Below, one piece after another: positions 19,607-29,077 of a stretch of DNA of 64,000 nucleotides; within the stretch, counting starts at the first letter, position 1; each line of letters begins with the position of its first letter. Source of the stretch: Archilochus colubris (lineage: Eukaryota > Chordata > Aves > Apodiformes > Trochilidae); assembly GCA_023079485.1 (NCBI GenBank), contig CM041089.1:16631160-16695159 (forward strand), written 5' to 3'. A model generated the notes under the pieces. The model saw only the letters and a program-made list of their open reading frames with translations. It was not told the DNA's origin and searched no databases. The position numbers and the translations under genes are program-made.

Positions 19607-20881
19607 TCCAAGCAGCACTAAAATGCTCTTTACAGCCTACATTATCTTCTGCTTCTCTCTGTAGCAAGTTAAAGTCTCATCTTAAAAGCAAGAGTGTAAG
19701 AAGCCCAGAAAGCAAGCAAGCAAGCACAGAAAAAACTCCTTAGTGTGGCTGCATAGAAAAAAAAAAATCTATTTTTAACTCATTTTCCCCAAGATCTGTG
19801 ATTTAAGGGAGGAGAGAGTGGGGAAATGTCTCACCCCCCCAAAAAAAAACCCCCAAACCACCTTGATTCAAAGCAGACAACTCCAAAATTGCATCTCCCC
19901 AGAGCTCTCCCAGCTTGAATCCTTCAGCATCACTTGACCAACCTGCTGAGCTGCAGCTGCACCTTGAAAATCAGCTTTGAGAGGAGCCCAGGGGAGGAAC
20001 ATCTGGAGAAGAAGAGCTGACATTCCTGCCTGCAGTCACCCAGCTGCAGATGGAGAGGCTTGAAGGCAAATAAAGAGTTTTTCCCCTTACCTGCTCCTCT
20101 CTGCAGCCATCCCCTTCACCTTCTGTCCTAAAATGCTCCAAGCTGCTGCTGTGAATTATTCAAATGCTGCCACGTTTCACCCCAGAGATGACCAACCCTC
20201 TCATTCACGTGCTGGTCACAGGGAACTTTGTGATTTTAAAAGAAAAAAAAAAAAGAGCAGCATGCAAGTGGAGCTGCATCCCACCATAAAATACTCACAG
20301 CCTTAATCCAGCAAATCCAGCAAATGCCTTGGAACTGAAAGAGGTGGTCACAGGCTGGGCAAAGCACTCAAGATGTGCTCATCAGGCACCAGCCCAGTTT
20401 GCTCTGGGCCACAACAGCAGACTCACAACTTGCTTTGCTCAAATCCTTTCCCAAAGATTTATTGGAAATTAAAACAGCAGCACACAGGACTGCATTCCTC
20501 ACTTTTTTTTTTTTTTTTGCATACAACATGTTGAAAACAGGCTCAAGGACCTCCTGGACAAACTCATCCCTCCCCCGAACTGCTTTGGTTTTGTGATTAA
20601 AATACAAGGGCACCCACTGGGACAGAAGAACAAAACCCAACTACTGGCCATCAAGTAAAAAAAAAGTGAAATGTCACCAAGAGTATTTCAGTCTGGCTCC
20701 CCACTTGCACCACCACCAGGGAAGGGCTCGTTCTGCCATTTTTCAATTTTCAGAACAAGCTAAAAATTCAGTGGATTTAAGAGAAACAATCTCCTGCTGT
20801 GTGTTCCCTGCTCCCCTGATGCCTGGTCAGTGGCACCACAGAAAGGGGGGTTCTTAGAATAAAACCAGAGGGTTCTCTTAT

Positions 20882-20886
20882 AATAA

Positions 20887-20918
<32 letters not shown>

Positions 20919-20936
20919 AAAGAAAAAGGGGGAAAA
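20882..20936 (+). repeat. Poly-A tract with G interruptions
   Basis: About 40 A residues with two single G interruptions, then GGGGGAAAAGGGGGG. It may be the remnant of a retroposed poly-A tail, but no retroposed body can be recognised to its left. Confidence 0.9.
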
Positions 20937-21340
20937 GGGGGGGAGGAGTGCACAGAAGTTTGTCTTAAAGCTGCTCTTGTGCCTCCCCTGCAGCCAGAGA
21001 AGGGGCTGTTTGTCATGGCTTGCTGCAGGGATACTTTAAAACCCTTGCTCCAGCCAGGCGAGCCTCCAGGCAGGTCTCTGCCACAGCTTCACTCCTGCAG
21101 TCAAAGGATTTTTCCAAATGCACTGTAAGTCTTTTGAGGAGGCTACACAGAACAGGAGCACCACTGTTTTCTGTTGCATATAGAAAGCACTTTAAAAAAA
21201 AATAAAAATAGGAGGGTTACTTCCATCCGCAGGAGAAGAGGGTTGCTTTGTGGCATCTGTCTCTGGTTTTATTTTGCAGTCTGTAAAAAATCTCTCTCTG
21301 GCTGTCCACATCCATTCACAATATAAAGCAGTAAAAAATA

Positions 21341-21368
21341 TGTGTGTGTGTGTGTATATATATATATA
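21341..21368. repeat. (TG)n(TA)n dinucleotide repeat
   Basis: Seven TG units followed by about seven TA units. A compound microsatellite at the probable 3' end of RASSF7. Confidence 0.95.
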
Positions 21369-21376
21369 GCATACAG

Positions 21377-21382
21377 TTTATT
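21377..21382 (-). terminator. RASSF7: Candidate RASSF7 polyadenylation signal
   Basis: TTTATT on the plus strand gives AATAAA on the minus strand, downstream of the last recognised RASSF7 exon. Another AATAAA on the minus strand lies at 21268-21273, so the real end is undecided. Confidence 0.35.
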
Positions 21383-22139
21383 TATACAGTTACACTTGCA
21401 AGGCAATTGAACCTCCACCGTCTGGGCCCTTCTACCTCCAGATGCTCTGCCTGGGTGATAGGACTGCAAGACAAGACAAAAATAACCTGAGTGACCCCAT
21501 CTTGGTGGGTGAGCATCCCCAGAGGGAAAAGGTGAGCAGAGAGCAGGATGTATGCACGTGCAAAGCCTGGGCTGGGAGATGGACAGATGCTGCAGCATCA
21601 GGTGAGGTGGGTAAGGATGTCTCAGGCTCTCAGGAGGATGGCAGAAGGGTTTTGCCATGAGTGGGAATGGACTGGGATGCAGACAGCACAGCCATGGCAG
21701 GCAGGAACATCACAGCTTGCTTTTGCTGGCACCTAAAAATGTGGTGCAAGGTGGAAAAGGGGTCAGAGGAGGTGGAAAGGGTTTGGGGGTGAATTGGATC
21801 CCAAGATGAAGCAAAAGATGGGAGCCAAATCCTCCTTGTCTTAACCCTAGCAAGGTCTTAGCCCTGGGAGAGGCAGAGCACAGCAGATGGGATGAGAAGC
21901 ACACTTTGCAGTTCCTGAGAGAGCAGAGAGCTGGACTGGCAGTGTGTGAGCTGCTGGCAGCAGAGCAGAGGCTGCTGGGGTGTAAGCTTTGCTCTTCCTA
22001 ATGGCATCTATAAATAGCCCATTCCCAGCACATGGCTGCTCTCTGCAGCCTGGTTTGGGCAGCAAAAGCCTCTCCCCCTTCCCATGCATCCCCCCCCTGC
22101 CCAGCTCATGCTCCCAAGGGCCCACTGGGACGTACATAC

Positions 22140-22250
22140 CCTCAGGGTTGAGGCTGGACACCAGGGGCTCTAGCAGGGTTCTGGAATGGCTGAGGAGCTG
22201 CCTGGTGCTGGCCCGGGGAGGTGACTCGGTACCGCTGCTGGGAGCATAAC
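22140..22250 (-). CDS. RASSF7: RASSF7 C-terminal exon
   Basis: Minus-strand exon after acceptor CCCATAG, encoding the C-terminal part of RASSF7: YAPSSGTESPPRASTRQLLS, then a segment ending SSLNPEG. The end resembles the C-terminus of the paralogue RASSF8 (NPEGIYV), not that of human RASSF7. The phase fits exon 22861-23029 (one base plus two). The 3' limit is uncertain. A GTATGT donor at 22139 would end the exon after NPEG at about residue 426, needing one more short exon that I could not find. Without splicing, the frame stays open to a stop at 21847 for a total of 523 residues. The spliced length is closer to that of family members (373-419 residues in human RASSF7 and RASSF8). Confidence 0.7.
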
Positions 22251-22860
22251 CTATGGGACAGGGAAAAACACCCGGCTCAGGCAGGGCTCCTGCCTCCCAC
22301 GCTCACCAGTACCACAGGGCAACTACACCACCCTCTCCAGGTGCTCCAGAGGAGAAGTGACCAGGTTCCTGGTTTTTAACCCGTTTCCTTTCCCGGGAAC
22401 CTCATGCTGTCTCCTCTCATCCCTGCGAGGATGCAGATGTGGCCCTGGGCACCACGCTCACTCTTCCTTGACAAACACACAGAGGTCCCGGGTGGCTGCA
22501 GCCTGTTCCCAGCAGCCAGCAGCCCCAGGGGCTCACCCCTTCACCACCTGCTTTTTATTTGACCACTGTTCCACAGCGGCACACAGCAACGCTGCGAGGG
22601 AAAGCTCCGGGCAGCCACCCCGGGGCCCAGAAGCAGGAACGCGGGATCCAACCTCTGAGCATCATCAGGACTTAAACGGGGAGGAGTCCTGCTGAGCCAC
22701 CCAAACCTTCACCCAGCTGCCTAACCTCAGCACCCGGGGCAGAGCTGGCCAAGCTTTGGGGCCGATCCTCTGGGGTGGGAAGGGGGGGGTCAGTGGGGAA
22801 GGAGCAGGGGGGGTTCCGCGGAGCAGCCCTCGGGGCGGAGCCGGCGGCAGCGGTGCTGAC
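22251..22860 (-). other. RASSF7: RASSF7 intron
   Basis: Intron between the QFIQQTG exon (donor GCGGAG|GTCAGC) and the C-terminal exon (acceptor CATAG). GC-rich on the right; nothing else was seen. Confidence 0.75.
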
Positions 22861-23029
22861 CTCCGCTTCTCCGGCAGGCTGGCAGCTCGCATGGGCTCGG
22901 CTCCGGCGGGGCATCCTCCTCCGACCTGGCCTGCAGGACGGTCACCGTGGCCCCCGTCTGCTGAATAAACTGCTGCAAATTACACTGCCTCAGCTCCTTA
23001 TTTAACTCCTCCAGCTCTTGGGTCTGGGC
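22861..23029 (-). CDS. RASSF7: RASSF7 coding exon with QFIQQTG signature
   Basis: Minus-strand exon of 169 bases, residues about 334-389. It encodes [20 protein letters not shown] followed by [13 protein letters not shown], the signature shared by the N-terminal RASSF proteins 7 and 8 at the end of the coiled coil, then a short Ser/Glu/Pro tail. The wording [18 protein letters not shown] matches RASSF7 rather than RASSF8 (RQVNLQQ). The acceptor is TTTTGCAG before 23029 and the donor GGAG|GTCAGC after 22861. It starts in phase 0, matching the end of the large exon. Confidence 0.95.
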
Positions 23030-24315
23030 CTGCAAAACACACACCGAGGGGAGGGGGAACAGGGTGAGCCGGTGTGCTCCAAAACCAGCTGGAAAACTCC
23101 CCTGCAGCCTGCTCCCCCTGCTCCCCCGGGGCTCCCCCTGCTCCCCAGCATGGGGTTCCCCCTGCTCCCCAAGATGGGGGTCCCCCTGCTCTCCTCGGGG
23201 GGTACCGCGGGGTCAGCGCGGTTCGGCCGCCCCTGTCCGCGGGAAGGGAGGGAGGAGCCCCGGCGGTGGAAAGGGAGGGGAAAGGCGGTGTTGGGTGTTT
23301 TGGGACCCTCGGGAAAGCGGTGTTGTTTTGGGTGGGGAAGGCGGTGTTTTGGGAGCAGCCCTGCTTTGCTGCGTCTCCACAAGAGGGTGCGAGCAGCCCT
23401 CACACCGCGGCCGCGGCGGAAGCGCAGGAGATGCTGTGCAGAGCAGAGGCTGAGGAATGGCAGCCCCGGTCAGGGAAAAGCTTCTCCCTTCTGCTCCTCG
23501 GAACGGGAGCCGGTGGCTGTACTGCCTGATCTTCCTTTTTAGGTCCTTTCTTTTTAGGAAATCCCATTTCTAACTCTTTTTCCTTACTGGGAACAGATGC
23601 TCAAGCACTGCCATGGGTCAGACCAGGGGCAGGGAGCAGTGGCAGCCTGACCACTGCTGCCAGATCTGTTACAGCTGCAAGATACTAATTCCTTATATAT
23701 CCTCAAAACAGATGAAAGGTAACAGGGTAATGGAAAACCTTTCCTCTAAGGATGGGTTTTATATATGGGTTTTACTTCCTACACTGCATACAACTTCTGA
23801 TGATGGAGGGGTTCAGGACAGGTGAGCTGGGGGGCACCATCTGCCCCGTGGCTGCCATCTCCGTGCCATGCAGCACCTCCTGATGGACCCGAGTCCCTGC
23901 ACAGCTGGCACTGTAGGGTCCTACACTATCCCCCATCTGTGACTTCTTAGTCCAAGATGACATCCTGCACCAATGCTACACATGGACCGCTTGCTCCAGC
24001 ACCATCGTCCATGCCAGAGTGGGGTGATGCTGAGCTCCCTGTGCACCAGCCAGCAGGAGCCCCTGCCCAGAGGCAGCTTGCATGGAGACTGCTGGATGTG
24101 GACACTGGACCAGCCAGGTGAGAGGCAGTGGTGTTCCCCTGGCCGTGGCCATTGGCTCTGAGCAAACCTCATGCACCCAGCCCCATGGCTCACCAGCCAG
24201 CTGGGGCAGGGCCAACCCCACACAGCCCATCAATCCTGTGCCCCTGGAAAGCTGATCCTATCCCCTCCCAAAGATCTCACCACCCCATGGGGCTGCTCAA
24301 CCCAGTCCTATTTAC
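23030..24315 (-). other. RASSF7: RASSF7 intron
   Basis: Intron of about 1.3 kb with a GC-rich right-to-left gradient and a 24-base tandem repeat near its 3' end (23109-23210). No other gene is visible. Confidence 0.8.
23109..23210. repeat. ~24-bp tandem repeat in RASSF7 intron
   Basis: About four copies of a unit close to GGGGTTCCCCCTGCTCCCCA plus AGAT, with internal changes. It lies about 80 bases upstream of a RASSF7 exon acceptor. Confidence 0.85.
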
Positions 24316-25211
24316 CTGCAGGTTCCTTTCAGCTTCAACCAGGGCCTTCTCCACACTGGCCAGGTTGCTCTCCAGCTGGGTGCTTTGCTTGACCTTGTCC
24401 TCCAGGTCCCTTTTCATCTTGGCAGCCATGTCCTCCAGCTCCGTGGGGCTGGGCGCAGGGGTTTCCTTCCCCCTCTTTGCCATCTCCCACTGGATCTCCT
24501 CCTGCAGAGCTTCAGTCCTCACACTCAGCTCGTAGATCCTCTGGGTGTACTCCTCCAGGCTTGCCCGCAGGCTCCTCACCCGCTCCTGCCGCTCTCGCTC
24601 GCACTCCTTCTCCAGACGGAGCTCGCTCTGCCAAAACTCCTCCTCGCTCAGCTCCGTCTCGTTCCTCCGCACCAGGTGCTCCAGGTAGAAGATCTCATCC
24701 TCCTGGCTGCCCAGCTGCCCACGCTCCCAGAGCACCAGGTCTGTCTCCAGAGTGTCCCTGTGGGCCTCCAAGGAAAGCAGCTGCTCCTGCTGCCTCAGCA
24801 CCCTCCTGAACAGCTCATCCTTGGAGGGCTGCAGGGCCCCGCTGCCCCCCACTCCCAGCCCTTCCGGCACCTGGGCTCTCCAGCGGCTCGTGGCGAACAC
24901 CTCGCTGGAGCCCATGGGACCCAAGTTGAAAGTCATGGATTTTTTCGGCTCCCGGGATCGGGGTGCATCCACGCCAGCCAGCCTGGGCTTGATGGGCAAG
25001 CTGGCCCTGATGAACGTCCTCTCAGGGGCCTGGGGAGCACCCTCCGAGGAGGGACGCTCGGCCACGCTGGGGCCCGTCCGCCGCAGGACAAACTGGACGT
25101 CGTTGGCATACTGCCCACACTTGGCCAGAGACTCCAGGGGACACTCCAGAGGCAGCAGCTGCCTCTCCTTCTCCCTCAGCTTCTGCACCAGCACGTAGCG
25201 TCCTGTCTGAC
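24316..25211 (-). CDS. RASSF7: RASSF7 large coding exon (rest of RA domain and coiled coils)
   Basis: Minus-strand exon of 896 bases, residues about 35-333. It completes the Ras-association domain (QTGRYVLVQKLREKERQLLP, then CGQYANDVQFVLRRTGPS), passes a basic/Ser-Pro linker, and continues as a long heptad-rich coiled coil (FRRVLRQQEQLLSLEAHRDT, EEEFWQSELRLEKECERERQ, ASVEKALVEAERNLQ). RASSF7 is an N-terminal RASSF scaffold that lacks the SARAH domain of RASSF1-6; in other vertebrates it acts at centrosomes in mitosis and in stress-kinase signalling. The acceptor is CCTGCAG before 25211 and the donor CTGCAG|GTAAAT after 24316. Phases fit both neighbours (one base from the first exon, phase 0 to the next). 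Confidence 0.96.
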
Positions 25212-25389
25212 CTGCAGGGAGGAGGAGGAGACCCCATGGAGAGACCCGTGGCCAGCAGCGGTGTCCCGAGGCTGCCACCCCACAGCCTGGTGACATCCCC
25301 ACCACCACCACCCTCGGGACAGGACACTCAAGCCACCCCAGCTCTCCTCTTCCCAGGAAGCATCCCCCCAGCAGAGGCACGTGGCTCAC

Positions 25390-25545
25390 CGATGGCTCGT
25401 GCCAAGGCAATGACCACTTCTTGGCAGGTGGTTTGCTCCGAGACACCACAGACGACCCTCTGGATCCCATCCACCCAGACCTTCAGCTCCATCCCTGCAG
25501 CTGCTGGGCCTCACGTCTGCTGGGTCATCACAGGGTAGGCTGCCT
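25390..25545 (-). CDS. RASSF7: RASSF7 first coding exon (start codon at 25492)
   Basis: Minus-strand exon with 53 bases of 5' UTR and 34 codons. The ATG at 25492-25490 opens [20 protein letters not shown] and then [14 protein letters not shown], the conserved start of the RA domain in RASSF7/8. Its donor is ATCG|GTGAGC after 25390. The upstream acceptor TTTTTTTCTTCCCAG before 25545 has a strong pyrimidine tract, so at least one noncoding exon lies further right. The joined protein reads AIGQTGRY across the splice. Confidence 0.96.
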
Positions 25546-27516
25546 CTGGGAAGAAAAAAATCCAGGTTTCCATCCCAAGCCAGGCATGAGGAACAGGAGA
25601 TGCAGCATCACTAAATCATCTTTAACACCAGCATCTCATAAGGTGCATCCTAGACCAAGCAGTTCCTTCCTGCCACCTCAGTCCATCTCTGGCTCTCACT
25701 GTGCACAAACTGCATTTTTGTTGGCGTTATTAACACACCACTGTTTATTTGAAAAAAAAAAATAAAATAAACTGATCCAAACCAAAGTAACTTTCTTTTT
25801 TTTTGCCTGTGTTTGGCCAGTGGCTCTGTATCTTCCAGTGGTGGGAAATTATAGGGTTTGTGGGCCTGTACAGACCCCAGAAGTAGATGCCCAGGTTGTA
25901 TCTGCCATGATTCTAATAGGTTTCACTGTGATTTCTCTGTCAATTTGACAGGCTGGCACCAATATTCCAAACAATATTAAAAAAGGTGGAGAAACTGCAG
26001 GCTGCCCACCCTCGCAGGGGGATATTGAGAGAAGATGCAGACAGCCCACACCTGTTCTATTTACCTCTATCTCAATTTATCAGAGGGGGATTAAGAAATT
26101 AAAAGAAAGCCTCTGCACAAAATTGTGCAGACTAGAGGTAGGGCCTGGGGGACAACCCTGCAGCACAGCACAGGCCCCATGGGGATGCTCTGCCCAACAC
26201 CAAGGCCCAGCCTGACTCCCACCACACAGCTACTCCTACCCTAAAATAACCAGGGGGAACCCAACTCTTGCCTCTCCCAGCAGCTCAAAAACTGCAACAG
26301 TCTTTACAAAGGTTAATAAAATTAAGCACAAGCTGTAAAGAAACTCAAATATTTGTGCTTATGGTGATTTTGAACACTGTGCAAAGATATTTTTCTTTTT
26401 TTTTTTTCTTTTTTTCCCTGTACTGCTTTTTTTTCTAGCATCAGGCTTCTCTGAAAGCCCCAACTGGAGCAGTGTATCTCAGACACTTCCAGGCCCTCTG
26501 GACAGAGGGTCCCAAACTGCTTTCCCATTCCAACCAGGCTGGGTGCAGCCTCTCCACACCTCAGCTCCAGCTCTCCCGAGTTTGCAGCTGGGCTGTGAGG
26601 AAGTTTTTTGACCTTGGGCCACCACCTCTTGCTTACTTTCTGTTGCCTGCTTGAGCAGTCAGAGGGAAGGTCTGAAGGGTCCTGCCCTGGTCACAAAAGA
26701 TTTTAACCCTGGTGCAAGAAAGGCAAAGAAAAAGGGGGAGATCCCAGGTGGTGAGGCTGCTTCCCGTGGGTGCCACCCCCCTGCCCACCTCCCCAACCTG
26801 GGCACGGAGCAGCTGCCACAAATACCTCCCTGCTGAGCTCATGTTTGCCTTGGCTGGGTGGCCAGGGAAAACTGGTGTGGGGTGAAGGGCACCTTGGCCT
26901 TGGCCCACCTTCCTTTCGAGCACAAAACCACTTAAAATTTGCAAGGTTTGGCTCAATTTCATTTTTATGCTGCGTTTTGGCACCAATCCCCCCCTCCCCG
27001 TGTGCTCAAGGCTGCAAACTGGGCTCTGTCACAGAGCAAAGTCCAGGGACTGCTCTGACACCACCCAGCTCACCCCAAAGCCCCCACACTCTCCTCCCAT
27101 CCCACCTGGGGTGACAATACATCCCAGGAAGCACTGTCCCCCACCCACCTAGCTCTGACCTCCTCCCCTGCTCTGACCACGCAGGGAGGCCAAGAGCTTG
27201 AAAAAATAACGAAGAAAAACAACTAATAACTAGAGCTAAGAAAAACTAACCCATCTGCTTGAGTCGCAGTGCACAGCCTCACCTTGCACCCCAAATTCCA
27301 AGTGGTTGCCAAATGCTGGTGGGTGTGGGAGTGGGATGACTGCAGGCACAGCAGACCCCAGCTCCTCTCCAAGCTCAAACCAAAGCTCCAGTCCCTGCCC
27401 GGGCCAGCAGCCCTGGCAATCATTTACCAGCAGCCAGCACCTGGCACAACACCAGCACCACCAAAATGCTGGGAGCAGGGCTGGCCAAGTTACCTGAGTC
27501 TCCCTAAAAAGCAGTT

Positions 27517-27830
27517 GATAGAATCCCAGACTGTCAGCTTGGAAGGGACCTCAGGGATCCCCTGCTCCAAGCCTTCTCATACTATTGTTGATCTGAGATG
27601 CCCCAGCACCCATCGAGCTGAGACTTCAAACTTCCCAAAGTGGGGGAATCCACCCCTTGCCCTGGGTGACCATTCCAAGGTCTGACTGTCCTCAGAGGGA
27701 AAAATTTTCCTCCTGTGTCCAGTGGGAATCTGCCCAGGAGCACCTTGTGCCCACTGCCCCTTGTCCTGTCCATGGGACACATCCTCCCTTGCTGCATGGC
27801 TCCCTCTACGTCCCCTAGCACCCCAAAATT
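27517..27830 (-). mobile_element. Old CR1 LINE fragment
   Basis: Begins GATAGAATCCCAGACTGTCA followed by GCTTGGAAGGGACCTCAGGG, a reverse-complement CR1 3' end, and carries a diverged body (GTGGGGGAATCCACCCCTTG). It is more diverged than the other CR1 copies, so older. The right boundary is approximate. Confidence 0.8.
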
Positions 27831-28554
27831 CAATTGTTTTTATTATTAGCAGGGGCTCCCCATTAACCAGTTGCTTGCTGTAACTTCTGAGGGTTTTGAG
27901 GGTCACTGTTGGGTATGGGATGTTCTCTGCCCCCTTGCTAGGAGGTGGTAAACAGGGCTGGGGGCTGCTCCCTTCTCTGCCTGCCCTCCTTGCCCCTTCC
28001 TGGGGCAGTTCACCTGCCCCTTTACCCAAAGCCCTGGGCCCACGGGGGAGCAGGGGGGATGATCACAGCTCATTCTTATCCAGGGGGACCAGGAATGCTC
28101 ATTGCACCCCTCAGTCACTGCATACCACAACCCACACACAGCACCCCAAACCCCAGTATCCCACTGCACCAGCATCACCCTGGCTCAAAACAACCCACCC
28201 TAAAAGTCAAGTCACAAGGAAATACACCTTAAAACCTCCAACTTGACCCCAGTGTCACCTCTGTTGTACCCCCCCCCAAGCTCTCTATCATCACTTTTTT
28301 TTTAAAATCAGCTGTTGTGGGGTGGTCCCCTTGCTGCACCTGTAAACATGACCTCCCTCTCCACCACCTTTGCTGGTGATGCCCTACTTGAATCAGTCAG
28401 TGCCTTTATTGCACCATCAGGTAGAAAAAAAGTGCTTTTTTGGGGGGGTGAGAATCACTTTTCTAGGCAGGGTTTCCAGCAGAGTGGTGGCTGCAGGCAC
28501 CAGGACACGTGATGGCTGCTCCCAAAATCTGCTCCCATTTTATTCTTGTCCCCC

Positions 28555-28556
<2 letters not shown>

Positions 28557-28588
<32 letters not shown>
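28557..28588. repeat. (CA)n microsatellite
   Basis: About 15 uninterrupted CA units, likely polymorphic. Confidence 0.97.
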
Positions 28589-28589
<1 letters not shown>

Positions 28590-28925
28590 TGTGCATCTCT
28601 TTATTTTGTTTCCTGGCACTGCTATCTCCCATCTTCCCCAGAAAGATCTGCAGGAGCCCTTCTGCACGTGCAGGAGGATGCATGTTCCACACTGCTCCCA
28701 CCAACCTCCATCCTGCTGCCTGCAGGGACTCCCTGGACCTGAAAAATAACACTGCCAGGGAACATGGCCACTCACACTCCTTACTGAAGTGGGGACCACC
28801 ACCAGTTTACAGGGTGGAGTAAACATCCCCCTCCACATCCTCCCCCAAGGGACTCAGAAGCTTCCAGCCAAAAAATCCAATTAGGAAAACCCCACCAATT
28901 CTGCACCAACAGCAGATGCAATCAA

Positions 28926-29077
28926 AACCCTACAGCATTCCAAATACATCTCAGCTGCATCCCGAACACCTTTACCAGCAATCCTAAGCAGCAGCATCTT
29001 CCCTAACCCTACAGCATTCCAAATACATCTCAGATGCACCCCAAACACCTCTACCAGAAATCCTAAGCAGCAGCATC
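28926..29077. repeat. 79-bp tandem duplication
   Basis: Two adjacent copies (starting at 28926 and 29005, both with AACCCTACAGCATTCCAAAT) that differ at about five of 73 compared bases. A local segmental duplication in the RASSF7 intron. Confidence 0.93.

Larger units (their letters stand above)
16026..21260. other. Intergenic between mir-210 host gene and RASSF7 3' end
   Basis: Mostly unremarkable AT-leaning DNA with one CR1 copy (18545-19037), a T/G low-complexity block (19388-19606) and a poly-A tract (20882-20936). AT-rich non-repetitive stretches near 17930-18310 could be conserved noncoding sequence, but I cannot test that. No exon was recognised. Confidence 0.5.

Noticed and set aside
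19277..19743. Lys/Asn-rich and Phe/Val/Trp-rich frames that mimic a transmembrane protein
   Set aside because: Low-complexity T/G block; the apparent hydrophobic protein has no start context, no relatives and overlapping frames of the same kind.
21847..22137. Read-through C-terminal extension of RASSF7 as certain coding sequence
   Set aside because: The extension has no similarity to RASSF family tails and a GTATGT donor precedes it, so I did not include it in the exon.
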